In this document: in pieces, positions 7,200-14,546 of the stretch
Position numbering within the stretch: position 1 is the first letter of the stretch
Layout: every line of letters begins with the position of its first letter
Source: Loigolactobacillus bifermentans DSM 20003
GTDB taxonomy: Bacteria; Bacillota; Bacilli; Lactobacillales; Lactobacillaceae
Assembly: GCF_001434575.1 (NCBI RefSeq)
Contig: NZ_AZDA01000017.1
Coordinates: forward strand, 1 to 38,302
Length of the DNA: 38,302 bases
Direction: 5' to 3'
Program-made: the position numbers and the translations under genes
Notes under the pieces: model-generated
What the model was told of the DNA's origin: nothing
The model's input: only the letters and a program-made list of their open reading frames with translations
Databases searched by the model: none

Positions 7200-8927
7200 A
7201 TGTCGTGGCAAGAGACTTATGAAATTTGGAAAAATGAACCAACTTTAGAACCCGCCTTAAAGCAAGCTTTAGTAGCTTTAGCCGATGATTCCAAAGCATT
7301 GGAAGACGCTTTTTATGCGCCAATGGAATTTGGAACTGCAGGGATGCGTGGCATTATGGGCCCTGGAATCAACCGTATGAATGACTACACCGTTCGCCAA
7401 GCCACTGAAGGCTTGGCACGGTTAATGGATACATTGGATCCAGCTACCAAACAACGGGGCGTTGCGATCAGTTTTGATTCCCGGTATCATTCTGAAGATT
7501 TTGCGCATGAAGCGGCGCGGGTATTAGGCGCACACAATATTCCAAGCTTTGTTTTTGATGATTTACGGCCAACACCAGAGCTTTCTTTTGCGGTCCGTCA
7601 TTTAAAGGCTTATGCAGGTATCATGATCACTGCAAGTCATAACCCCAAGCAATACAACGGGTATAAAATTTACGGTGCTGATGGCGGTCAAATGCCACCA
7701 AAAGAAGCCGATCAGATTATCGGTTATGTGCGCCAAGTCACCGATTTATTCGGTATCAAAGTGGCAGCCGAAACTGATTTACGTCAAAGTCAATTATTAC
7801 GAATCATCGGCGAAGATGTTGATGAAGTCTATTTAGAAGAAATCAAGTCAGTGACCATCAACCGTGAACTTGTTGAAAAGGTTGGTCGGCAAATGTCATT
7901 GGTTTATACGCCATTACATGGGACTGGGAAAATGATCGGCAGTCAGGCCTTGCGCCAAGCCGGGTTTAACCAATTTAAGTTGGTCCCTGAACAGGCCGTG
8001 ATCGACCCAGAATTCCCAACGGTTGATTTCCCGAATCCTGAATTTCCACAAGCATTTGATTTGGCGATTGCTTTAGGGAAAAAGACGGGGGCAGATTTAT
8101 TAGTGGCCACCGATCCCGATGCCGATCGGTTAGGGACGGCGGTGCGTTTGCCGAATGGCGACTACCAATTATTAAATGGGAATCAAATTGCATCCTTGAT
8201 GTTGGATTATATTTTACGGGCCAACCAAGCTGCAGGAACGTTACCAGCCAATGCGGTGGCGATTAAATCAATTGTATCCACAGAGTTAGCCACGAAGATT
8301 GCTGAACACTACGGTGTGAAGATGTTAAATGTGTTAACAGGCTTTAAGTACATCGGTGAAAAAATTCATCAGTACGAACAAGATCATAGCCAGACTTATA
8401 TGTTTGGTTTTGAAGAAAGCTATGGTTCGTTGGTCAAGCCGTTTGTACGGGATAAAGATGCGATTCAAGGTGTCTTGTTGCTGGCTGAAATTGCAGCTTA
8501 CTATCGTGAACAGGGTAAAACGTTGTATGATGGCGTGCAAGACTTGTTTAAGACCTATGGCTACTATGCAGAACAAACGACTTCTGAAACCTTTACCGGT
8601 GTGGCTGGTGTTGAAGAAATGCAAACGTTGATGAAACGTTTCCGTGAAGAACAACCGGCTGACTTTGCTGGCAGCCAAGTTGTAGCGGTGGAAGACTTTT
8701 CAACGCAAACTGAAACCAAGGCGAACGGTGAAACAGTTGCCATCACCTTACCAAAGGCGAATGTACTGAAATATCATTTAGCAGATCACACCTGGATCGC
8801 CATTCGGCCTTCAGGTACGGAACCTAAAATTAAGTTTTATGTAGGTACCGTTGGTGACAACGAAGCCCACGCGCAGGAAAAATTAGCGGCTTATGCACAA
8901 GCCTTAAAAGACTTTGCGCAAGCCTAA
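7200..8927 (+). CDS. pgm: Phospho-sugar mutase (alpha-phosphoglucomutase)
   Basis: Interconverts glucose-1-phosphate and glucose-6-phosphate, feeding UDP-glucose, cell-wall polysaccharide and glycolipid synthesis. The 575-residue protein has the N-terminal FGTAGMRG, the phosphoserine loop TASHNPKQYNGYK (active Ser146), the metal-binding DPDADR near residue 302, a sugar-specificity loop FEESYG and the C-terminal phosphate-binding RPSGTEPKIKFY. Length and motifs fit the PgcA-type phosphoglucomutase/phosphomannomutase family of Firmicutes. The start is fixed by GAGGAGG at 11 nt. It is monocistronic between its leader and a terminator. Confidence 0.95.
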   Translation: MSWQETYEIWKNEPTLEPALKQALVALADDSKALEDAFYAPMEFGTAGMRGIMGPGINRMNDYTVRQATEGLARLMDTLDPATKQRGVAISFDSRYHSEDFAHEAARVLGAHNIPSFVFDDLRPTPELSFAVRHLKAYAGIMITASHNPKQYNGYKIYGADGGQMPPKEADQIIGYVRQVTDLFGIKVAAETDLRQSQLLRIIGEDVDEVYLEEIKSVTINRELVEKVGRQMSLVYTPLHGTGKMIGSQALRQAGFNQFKLVPEQAVIDPEFPTVDFPNPEFPQAFDLAIALGKKTGADLLVATDPDADRLGTAVRLPNGDYQLLNGNQIASLMLDYILRANQAAGTLPANAVAIKSIVSTELATKIAEHYGVKMLNVLTGFKYIGEKIHQYEQDHSQTYMFGFEESYGSLVKPFVRDKDAIQGVLLLAEIAAYYREQGKTLYDGVQDLFKTYGYYAEQTTSETFTGVAGVEEMQTLMKRFREEQPADFAGSQVVAVEDFSTQTETKANGETVAITLPKANVLKYHLADHTWIAIRPSGTEPKIKFYVGTVGDNEAHAQEKLAAYAQALKDFAQA

Positions 8928-8935
8928 ATAGTTTC

Positions 8936-8969
8936 GAAAAAAGACAAACGATCATGGTTTGTCTTTTTT
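8936..8969 (+). terminator. Intrinsic terminator of pgm
   Basis: AAAAAAGACAAAC pairs with GTTTGTCTTTTTT around a 7-nt loop; the T-run is part of the stem and tail. Because both arms carry A/T runs it could also act on the other strand. Confidence 0.85.
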
Positions 8970-9056
8970 GTTGGCAAGCTTATTGATCGTTTTCAAACTT
9001 GATTTTCGGTACACTAAAGCTAGGTGTTGTGGCAATCAGTAGCGAGGTGACGTAAA

Positions 9057-9215
9057 ATGGTAAAATATCAAGCAATTGTAGACGCTAAAGGGCGGGTCGT
9101 GATCCCGATTGAACTCAGACAAAAATTAGGCTTACATCCTGGCAAAATCGTTCGCATTAAGGATAAGAAGAAAAAATTAGTGGTTAAAAAGCACCAAGCT
9201 GAAACAGAAGCATAA
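9057..9215 (+). CDS. AbrB/SpoVT-type DNA-binding protein (antitoxin-like)
   Basis: A 52-residue protein: a swapped-hairpin AbrB/MazE-type domain with the diagnostic VDAKGRVVIPIELRQKLGL near residues 9-27, followed by a Lys-rich tail (KDKKKKLVVKKHQ). Such proteins are DNA-binding antitoxins or transition regulators. ATG 9057 follows GAGGTGA at 6 nt, and a strong terminator follows, so it is a genuine short gene. No toxin-like ORF lies on either side, so it may be a stand-alone regulator. A TACACT -10-like box at 9010-9015 lies upstream without a good -35. Confidence 0.85.
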   Translation: MVKYQAIVDAKGRVVIPIELRQKLGLHPGKIVRIKDKKKKLVVKKHQAETEA

Positions 9216-9245
9216 ATGAGCTTTGATCAAATGGCAAGCCCTAAC

Positions 9246-9293
9246 AAAAATCCGCTTAGACGACTATTTTTAAAGGCGTCTAAGCGGATTTTG
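9246..9293. terminator. Bidirectional intrinsic terminator
   Basis: A perfect 16-bp inverted repeat AAAATCCGCTTAGACG / CGTCTAAGCGGATTTT (9247-9262 and 9277-9292) lies between the AbrB-like gene and the convergent - strand gene, and has T-runs on both strands. Confidence 0.9.
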
Positions 9294-9340
9294 ATGTTTT
9301 GGCAGGCAGGTTTCGCCTGCCAGCATACAAGTTGGTATTT

Positions 9341-9745
9341 TTAAGCCTGCGGGCCATCTGCCCAATAGCCTAAATGCTGGGCAGACAGGCTTTCAAAATA
9401 GGCTAAAAAAGCCACTGCTGTATCTTTGTTGAGCTGCGATAAAGCGGTAAAGCCAGTTCCGGTTGGCACCAAGTCGCTCATTTGCGTGATCTGATTGCCA
9501 TTTTCAATCATGACCTGCGCGCAACTCGCCGTCCAACGATTGCCATAATTAGGTGCAAAAATCAGAAATAAATTAAAATCGTCCGATAAATAAATGGGTA
9601 AGGCCCAAGCGGTTTGGTCAATGGGTTCTAAAACAGCTTCCTCTTTAAAACTAAATTTTGCAGCGTTGTAACGGGTGACGGGTTGGTTTAATATGAAAAT
9701 TGCATTTTCGAATTCTGGTGAGCCAGGTTGTGCTGTAAAGCTCAT
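9341..9745 (-). CDS. Hypothetical protein
   Basis: A 134-residue soluble protein of mixed alpha/beta character that I do not recognise. It has no signal peptide or membrane helix. It contains FENAIFILNQPVTRYNAAKF near the N-terminus and is aromatic-rich. It starts 13 nt after the stop of the 326-residue hypothetical gene, so the two are almost certainly cotranscribed. The ribosome binding site is weak, which suggests coupling to the upstream gene. The convergent terminator at 9246-9293 ends the unit. Confidence 0.7.
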   Translation of the reverse strand: MSFTAQPGSPEFENAIFILNQPVTRYNAAKFSFKEEAVLEPIDQTAWALPIYLSDDFNLFLIFAPNYGNRWTASCAQVMIENGNQITQMSDLVPTGTGFTALSQLNKDTAVAFLAYFESLSAQHLGYWADGPQA

Positions 9746-9758
9746 GGGCGGTCATCTC

Positions 9759-10739
9759 TCATTCACAAAAATTTGCTTCATAAAAAGTGTACTTACGTTG
9801 GATCTCAGCTAGTGGTTGGTCTAAAACGTGTTCGTGACCAGTGGCATCAAGTAAAAAGTATCGTTTGATGCGCTCAGTTAATTGGGTGCGCAAGGGCTCG
9901 TGTTGCACGGCTGCTGGGAGCACGGTGGATTGAATCAGTAATTCCGGTAAGCTTGCTGGGACGAGTAATTTTTCAAAGGCTTCAAAGGTCGCACCAAAAA
10001 CGTCAGCGTAAATGTGATCCGCATAATTCAGTTCAATTTGTTTAAGCGCTTCATAGTAGTCACGGTCACTAATGCCTTTTTGGTTCTTAACCAAGTGTTC
10101 AGCGTCGTAGCGGTGAGTGAGATAAGCATCCCAATCACGAAAGGCGTAGGCCGCTAACCGTTGTGCCAGCTGTTGGCCAGCAGTTGTCAGGTTGTGTAGG
10201 GTTAGCGGTTGATCTGCTGCAATGACGTAAGGTTGTACAAGATATTGAATGACATAATCATAAAAAGTACCAGGTTGAATGTGACGTTGTTGCTCTGGGT
10301 CGTATTGAGGGCCAGAACCAGACACTTCTTTAAGGTTACGCAAGCCTAACCGGGTTTGATTTAAGGCGAAGACGAGATCTTCTAAGTCTGCATCAACAGT
10401 TTCAGTTTGACTGACAATTTGTAAAACACGTGTATAAAGGCGGCAGAGTTCGTGTAGTTCGGTTTTTTGGTTCTCAAAAACGTGACCTTGAGCCAAATAT
10501 TTTCGTGTTTCTTGTTCCAGTTGGTTTTCTAGCGCAACTGCCAGGTGTTGCACTTCAACAGGGAGCACCGGCTGATCAAAATGTTCTTGGGCCACTGCTC
10601 GAACCGCATCACGGAGTTTTGGCCGCATTTCAACAAAATCTGGAAAATCAAAAATATTTTCAAATGGTTGTTCGGATTGTGCTGGATCAGTAGGGTGGTT
10701 TATTTTTGAAGCGGGTAATTCAAAGTGAAAACTTGCCAT
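9759..10739 (-). CDS. Hypothetical helical protein
   Basis: A 326-residue, predominantly helical and acidic, soluble protein that I cannot assign to a family. Seen features are a Leu/Gln-rich helical region (residues 60-135), ISDRDYYEALKQIELNYADHIYADVFG near the middle and no signal peptide. The start is preceded by AAAGGAG at about 9 nt. It lies 18 nt after the membrane flavoprotein gene and before the 134-residue gene, so the three form an apparent operon. Confidence 0.75.
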   Translation of the reverse strand: MASFHFELPASKINHPTDPAQSEQPFENIFDFPDFVEMRPKLRDAVRAVAQEHFDQPVLPVEVQHLAVALENQLEQETRKYLAQGHVFENQKTELHELCRLYTRVLQIVSQTETVDADLEDLVFALNQTRLGLRNLKEVSGSGPQYDPEQQRHIQPGTFYDYVIQYLVQPYVIAADQPLTLHNLTTAGQQLAQRLAAYAFRDWDAYLTHRYDAEHLVKNQKGISDRDYYEALKQIELNYADHIYADVFGATFEAFEKLLVPASLPELLIQSTVLPAAVQHEPLRTQLTERIKRYFLLDATGHEHVLDQPLAEIQRKYTFYEANFCE

Positions 10740-10757
10740 CAGGAAAACTCCTTTCGC

Positions 10758-11519
10758 TTAGCGTCGGCGGTGTCGTAAAAAGGTAAAGTAGTGTAACAGA
10801 CTCGCCAATAGCACGTAGAATATCACCACAAAGCTGATGTAAGCTAACCAAAAAGTCGGCCCGGTAAATAATTTAAAAATCAACTGTTGTAGACCCATGG
10901 TGACCAGTGACATGGTAGCGACCATCCCTAAAAGTTGTAAATAACGTTTCAAAGTTGCATCATCCTTTACTTGTCGCTGAGCGATTTTATAACCTAAAAC
11001 ACGACAGCGTGCCAATTGTTTCGTTGTTGGCTGGTGCTGACCCCAAGTGCCAGTTCCAACCAACTCACTGATTTTAATCAACCCGGCACCTGTTAAGGCG
11101 CGGTCGATCACGCGAAATGTATCATCGGTGATCCCGACAAAAAAATTCTCCAGACTTGAGATAAAGCAAGTGGTGAGACTTAAGTAATGCTTGTTTTTAA
11201 ACTGCCCTGGCAGGGTATCTGCCTTTTTGGTCATGCGCACCATGCGCGGGCGCATACAATCTAAAAAGTTTTTCATTAAACCCGAAATACTGCCCCAATA
11301 GGTTGGGGTGGCCATGATCCAAATATCGCTGGCCTGTAATTGCTGCTCTAATTTATCTAAAACAGGATTAGCCTGACCGGTGTCAGGCGTAATCTGATAA
11401 TCGGCTAAAAAAATAGTCTCTCGTTGTACGTCGGCTGGTAGGGCCGCTAAAGTGGCTGCCAGCAGTTGTGCGGTTATGCCATGGCGCTGATGGGCGCCAA
11501 GAATTCCTAAAACTCGCAC
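10758..11519 (-). CDS. Flavodoxin-fold NAD(P)H-dependent oxidoreductase with two C-terminal membrane helices
   Basis: A 253-residue protein. Residues 1-170 resemble the FMN-dependent NADPH-oxidoreductase/iron-sulfur-flavoprotein type flavodoxin fold, with the flavin-binding loop IWIMATPTYWGSISGLMKNFLD. Residues after about 195 contain two membrane helices (YLQLLGMVATMSLVTMGL and TFWLAYISFVVIFYVLLASL) with a basic C-terminus (FLRHRRR), so the reductase domain should be tethered to the inner face of the membrane. GTG 11519 is chosen because AAGGAGATGA lies just upstream of it; an in-frame ATG at 11555 would put that ribosome binding site inside the coding region. The cysteine cluster of true iron-sulfur flavoproteins is not visible. 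Confidence 0.8.
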   Translation of the reverse strand: MRVLGILGAHQRHGITAQLLAATLAALPADVQRETIFLADYQITPDTGQANPVLDKLEQQLQASDIWIMATPTYWGSISGLMKNFLDCMRPRMVRMTKKADTLPGQFKNKHYLSLTTCFISSLENFFVGITDDTFRVIDRALTGAGLIKISELVGTGTWGQHQPTTKQLARCRVLGYKIAQRQVKDDATLKRYLQLLGMVATMSLVTMGLQQLIFKLFTGPTFWLAYISFVVIFYVLLASLLHYFTFLRHRRR

Positions 11520-12122
11520 GTGAACGTCATCTCCTTCAATAAAAATCTTAAACAAGTTTTATTGTAAGGGCTCATACAGGCTTTGCCTAGTCGGCGATAC
11601 CCTGATAATCGTTTTCATTTAGATAAAAGGTCACATGCCGGTGAAGCACTTAAATGATCGTTTAAGCTAACTGATAAGCAGCTGAGCGTCTGATTCAGTT
11701 TAATGGGAGCAGCGCTGCAACAACGATTATTAAAGGGCGGGTGCTTTTAGGGCTTGAAGTTGTGGTAATTTTGGGATTGTAGCATCACCTTTAACCTCGT
11801 ATGCCCGATCATTTTGGATGCAATGGTCCGAACAGTTTTGAAATGGGAAAGCCTTTTTCGGTTTTCACCATGGTTTTGTGATTGAATGTCGGCGCGCTTT
11901 TAGTTGCCGATTTGACGCCTGATTGGCGACACGGCTCCCAGTGATTCCACAGCATGCACGGTTGGTAGCACAGTTATTCAGGTTAGGGGTGGTGTGGCTT
12001 ATGGTAACGGTTTGGACTGTTTTACCAGCAGCAGTGTAGCTATTGCCGGTGATGAAGGGGAAATTAGTGCTTTTGATCAGCATATTATGGCACGGTGACG
12101 CCAAATAACAGCGCTTTTAGTC
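11520..12122. other. Gene-poor region, possibly decayed coding sequence
   Basis: About 600 bases with no gene that has both a credible ribosome binding site and a family match. Short + strand stretches read like protein between stops: 34 residues containing NGSSAATTII around 11700, and about 60 residues ending GDEGEISAFDQHIMAR before the TGA near 12103. They resemble repetitive surface-protein sequence and are in different frames, which would fit a decayed gene, but no anchor to a family could be made. Confidence 0.3.
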
Positions 12123-12123
12123 A

Positions 12124-12172
12124 AAAAAAGTCCGGCAATGAGGCGTTAATGGCCAGCATTGTCGGAGCTTTT
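12124..12172 (-). terminator. Terminator of menA (possibly bidirectional)
   Basis: AAAAAGTCCGGCAATG and CATTGTCGGAGCTTTTT pair over about 16 bp with one bulge and a wobble, with T-runs in both directions. It begins 4 nt after the menA stop. Confidence 0.8.
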
Positions 12173-12176
12173 TAAA

Positions 12177-13091
12177 TTAAACATGTAGCCAAACGCCTAA
12201 ACCGAAGAAAATCACTTGGGCTAACGTAATCAAAAATAGGTTTTTGATTGCCAAAGGAAAGGTTTCTTTTTTGACTTGTTTTGCCAAAAATTGGCGGGTA
12301 TTTTGCCAAACTGGAATGATGGTAAATAGTGTTAGCAACATTAATCGCGGCAGGTAACCCAGTGCAACTGCACTGATCAACATAACAAAACCAATGATGT
12401 AAAGCGCAACGAATAGGACTAATGCCCGCTGATGACCGATGTAATATAAAAGCGTACGCCGTTTTAAGCTCAGGTCTTCTTGTTCATCACAAATGTTGTT
12501 TGCCAACATTAAATTGGCAATGGCACACACTGATAAGCCAGAGGCCACAAAAATCGGTCCGACAAAGGCAGCGTTAAATTGCACCACGTCGTAGGTATTT
12601 AAGTAAACGCTAAGTAGGAAAATCATAAAGCCCATGGTCATGCCAGAGAAAAATTCACCAAAAGGGGTCGTGGAAATCGGGCGTGGTCCACCAGCGTAGA
12701 AAAAACCCACGGCATAGCAGAATAGGCCAACCCATAAAACAGGCCAACCGGTTTGGCTGGCAATAAAGATTCCTAAACCCGCGGAGCCAATGATCATCCA
12801 AAAAATCATCCACCCAATATGACTGGGGGTTAAATGATGAACGCCAATAATATTGGTTTTTTCGCGGAAGTTTAACGCCTGATTGTGCGTTGCTCGGCGA
12901 TAGTCTTGATAATTATCGTTGGCGTCAACCGCCATGTTAAACACCAACATTGCGATAAAGAATAACAGCAAGTAACCGAGGTGCAGTTGGTGGTAATGAT
13001 AAAGGGCGTAAAAAGTGCCTAATAAGAATGGAAAAACGCTAGCCGTTTTGGCCTTGATCTCAACCAATTCTAAAAATACTGGGAGCGTCAT
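12177..13091 (-). CDS. menA: 1,4-dihydroxy-2-naphthoate polyprenyltransferase
   Basis: Membrane prenyltransferase that attaches the polyprenyl chain to DHNA, giving demethylmenaquinone, the electron carrier that would feed NarGHI. The 304-residue protein has eight to nine membrane helices and the two UbiA-family aspartate motifs: NMAVDANDNYQDYRRA in the first half and NNICDEQEDLSLKRRTL in the second. ATG 13091 follows AAAGGAAGC at 9 nt; an in-frame ATG 21 bases upstream lacks a suitable site. It is separated from the ABC transporter operon by a terminator; TATACT upstream on the same strand (about 13124-13129) may be its -10 box. Confidence 0.9.
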   Translation of the reverse strand: MTLPVFLELVEIKAKTASVFPFLLGTFYALYHYHQLHLGYLLLFFIAMLVFNMAVDANDNYQDYRRATHNQALNFREKTNIIGVHHLTPSHIGWMIFWMIIGSAGLGIFIASQTGWPVLWVGLFCYAVGFFYAGGPRPISTTPFGEFFSGMTMGFMIFLLSVYLNTYDVVQFNAAFVGPIFVASGLSVCAIANLMLANNICDEQEDLSLKRRTLLYYIGHQRALVLFVALYIIGFVMLISAVALGYLPRLMLLTLFTIIPVWQNTRQFLAKQVKKETFPLAIKNLFLITLAQVIFFGLGVWLHV

Positions 13092-13176
13092 GATGTTGCT
13101 TCCTTTCTGCAATAAAGTTTCTCGTTTAGTATACCAGATTTAAACGCTGGCAGTTTGATTGAGAACGCCTGTAATC

Positions 13177-13205
13177 AAAAAGAGAACCGCTGGGGTTCTC
13201 TTTTT
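13177..13205 (-). terminator. Terminator of the ABC transporter binding-protein gene
   Basis: A perfect 12-bp inverted repeat AAAAAGAGAACC / GGTTCTCTTTTT with a 5-nt loop, beginning 12 nt after the stop codon of the - strand gene. Confidence 0.9.
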
Positions 13206-13216
13206 GAGAGGCAAAT

Positions 13217-14260
13217 CTAGGCTGGGTTTTCGCCGGCTAAAATCTGCTTTGCTTCAGTTTTAGTTAAATCATAGTTGTAGTACTTATTGTAAAAGGTTTG
13301 GGTTTTCTTAACCATATTCAAAGATTTGAATTGGTTAGGATGTGCTAATTTTGCGACCCACAGAACTTGTAATGCAGCTTCAGTACTGTAACGATCCCAA
13401 GCAAAGGTACCAGTTGGGTTCCCGTAAACTTTACCAGCTTTAACAGCTTTTAAGTTTTTGAAACGAGAATCTTTTTTCAAAGTTGCTAAGGCTTTTTTAC
13501 TAGTGGTTCCACCGATAATGATCATATCAGGATTTGACTTCGTAATTTGTTCAACTGTAACCGTAATTTGATTGCCTTTTGCCGTTAATGCATTTTTAGC
13601 ACCAGCTGCTTTCATCCATTCGTCAATAATCGTATTGCGTCCGTCCACATTGGTTAAATCACTGACATTACCAATATGTAAAATGGCAGGCTTGTTCTTG
13701 TCATTTTTAACTTTCTTTTCAACGTAGCTGATATTCCCGTTTAACTCTTTGGTATAAGTTTTGGCAATTGAAGGGGCGTCGCCGCCTAAAATTTTTGCAG
13801 TGATCTTAACAGACTTCTTTAAACCAGCAAAATTTTGGAACATCACGTTAGCTGTTGGCACACCAGCGTCACGTAACGTCTTCGCTTGAGTGGCATCAGA
13901 GGTTAAGGCAACTTGTGGCTTAGCCTTTAACAATTCTTCAGTTTGAATATCTTGACCAGAGAAGGGTGCGGTTACCTTTTTGATACCAGGATAGACTTGA
14001 GCGTACCAAGCTAATTTTTGAATGACAGGTGTTGTGGCAACCAATTTCTTTTGACCGCCTAATAAGAGAACAACCTGGTTGTTGGCGTGCCACATGTCAG
14101 CGACCCGCGTGATTTTTGAAGGCATGGTGACCTTGGTACCCGCCATATCAGTGACTGTCTTCTTGCTGGCAGCAGCAGTTGTTGTTGAAAGTGCACCGAA
14201 AGTTAATAAACCGACTAAGGCAACCTTAGTGAAACGGCGCCATGATTTTGTGAAGTGCAT
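13217..14260 (-). CDS. ABC transporter substrate-binding protein, BtuF/FecB/MolA-like
   Basis: A 347-residue exported binding protein of the TroA/BtuF superfamily. It has a basic N-terminus, a hydrophobic core (KVALVGLLTFGALS) and a likely signal peptidase I site after TTAAA. There is no lipobox cysteine, unusual for a Gram-positive binding protein. The mature part starts with the typical KTVTDMAGTKVTMP strand and has IIIGGTTS and GTFAWDRYSTEAALQ motifs of the iron/cobalamin/molybdate binding-protein class. The permease and ATPase genes lie just upstream on the same strand. Because the locus is devoted to molybdenum enzymes, molybdate uptake (as with MolBCA of Haemophilus) is a reasonable inference; haem or iron is the alternative. 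The ribosome binding site AGGAGG is part of a duplicated RNA-like element. Confidence 0.85.
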   Translation of the reverse strand: MHFTKSWRRFTKVALVGLLTFGALSTTTAAASKKTVTDMAGTKVTMPSKITRVADMWHANNQVVLLLGGQKKLVATTPVIQKLAWYAQVYPGIKKVTAPFSGQDIQTEELLKAKPQVALTSDATQAKTLRDAGVPTANVMFQNFAGLKKSVKITAKILGGDAPSIAKTYTKELNGNISYVEKKVKNDKNKPAILHIGNVSDLTNVDGRNTIIDEWMKAAGAKNALTAKGNQITVTVEQITKSNPDMIIIGGTTSKKALATLKKDSRFKNLKAVKAGKVYGNPTGTFAWDRYSTEAALQVLWVAKLAHPNQFKSLNMVKKTQTFYNKYYNYDLTKTEAKQILAGENPA

Positions 14261-14269
14261 GAAAAAAAA

Positions 14270-14338
14270 CCTCCTAAGTTATCTAGTGACTATTTTGCTA
14301 ACGCAAAATCTCATTTCCGGAGGATGACCAGTCTTGTG
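14270..14338 (-). promoter_or_regulatory. Candidate cis-regulatory RNA element, proximal copy
   Basis: A 69-nt element in the leader of the binding-protein gene, 60 of 69 bases identical to the distal copy at 14368-14436. Read on the - strand it holds ACTGGTCATCCTCCGGAAA, a 7-bp hairpin ATTTTGC/GCAAAAT with a 4-nt loop (14292-14309), and CTTAGGAGG. The GGAGG (14270-14274) is the ribosome binding site of the gene 9 nt away and can pair with CCTCC (14319-14323) of the same copy. A T8 run follows, so the folded form could hide the site or act as a terminator. Location in a molybdenum-cofactor cluster suggests a Moco-type aptamer; I could not confirm that by alignment. Confidence 0.6.
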
Positions 14339-14367
14339 GGGTAAGACCACCCCGCAGGACACATGGC

Positions 14368-14463
14368 CCTCCTAAGTGATTTGATGACTATTTTGCTGAC
14401 GCAAAATCCTATTTTCGGAGGATAACCAGTCTTGTGCTGTCAAACATAAAACTGGTCATCCTC
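14368..14463 (-). promoter_or_regulatory. Candidate cis-regulatory RNA element, distal copy with 5' pairing arm
   Basis: The distal copy spans 14368-14436 with the same CCTCC, hairpin ATTTTGC/GCAAAAT (14390-14407) and GGAGG. Just 5' of it on the - strand, GAGGATGACCAGT (14463 to 14451) can form a 13-bp helix with ACTGGTTATCCTC (14430 to 14418) with one G-U pair. The same arm is a perfect 13-nt match to the corresponding segment of the proximal copy (14332 to 14320), so it could pair with either. Confidence 0.55.
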
Positions 14464-14546
14464 GCTATTGCGTAAAGCGATTGCTAAACGGGTGTTAACT
14501 GCACGTTATCCGTGGGTTGATTCCCGTAAGCAACGTTGATTCCTTT

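Noticed and set aside
9301-9321. GGCAGGC/GCCTGCC hairpin as a terminator
   Set aside because: No T-run follows on either strand; the stronger 16-bp repeat just before it already serves both genes.
11865-12104. 79-residue - strand open frame
   Set aside because: No ribosome binding site, no family resemblance and unlike codon use of neighbouring genes; probably chance.
14438-14443. TTGACA on the - strand as a -35 box for the binding-protein gene
   Set aside because: No -10 sequence at 16-18 nt; the bases fall in the loop of the predicted 13-bp helix.
14261-14546. Cobalamin riboswitch upstream of the BtuF-like gene
   Set aside because: The B12-box type conserved core is not present; the duplicated element has a different layout and includes the ribosome binding site itself.
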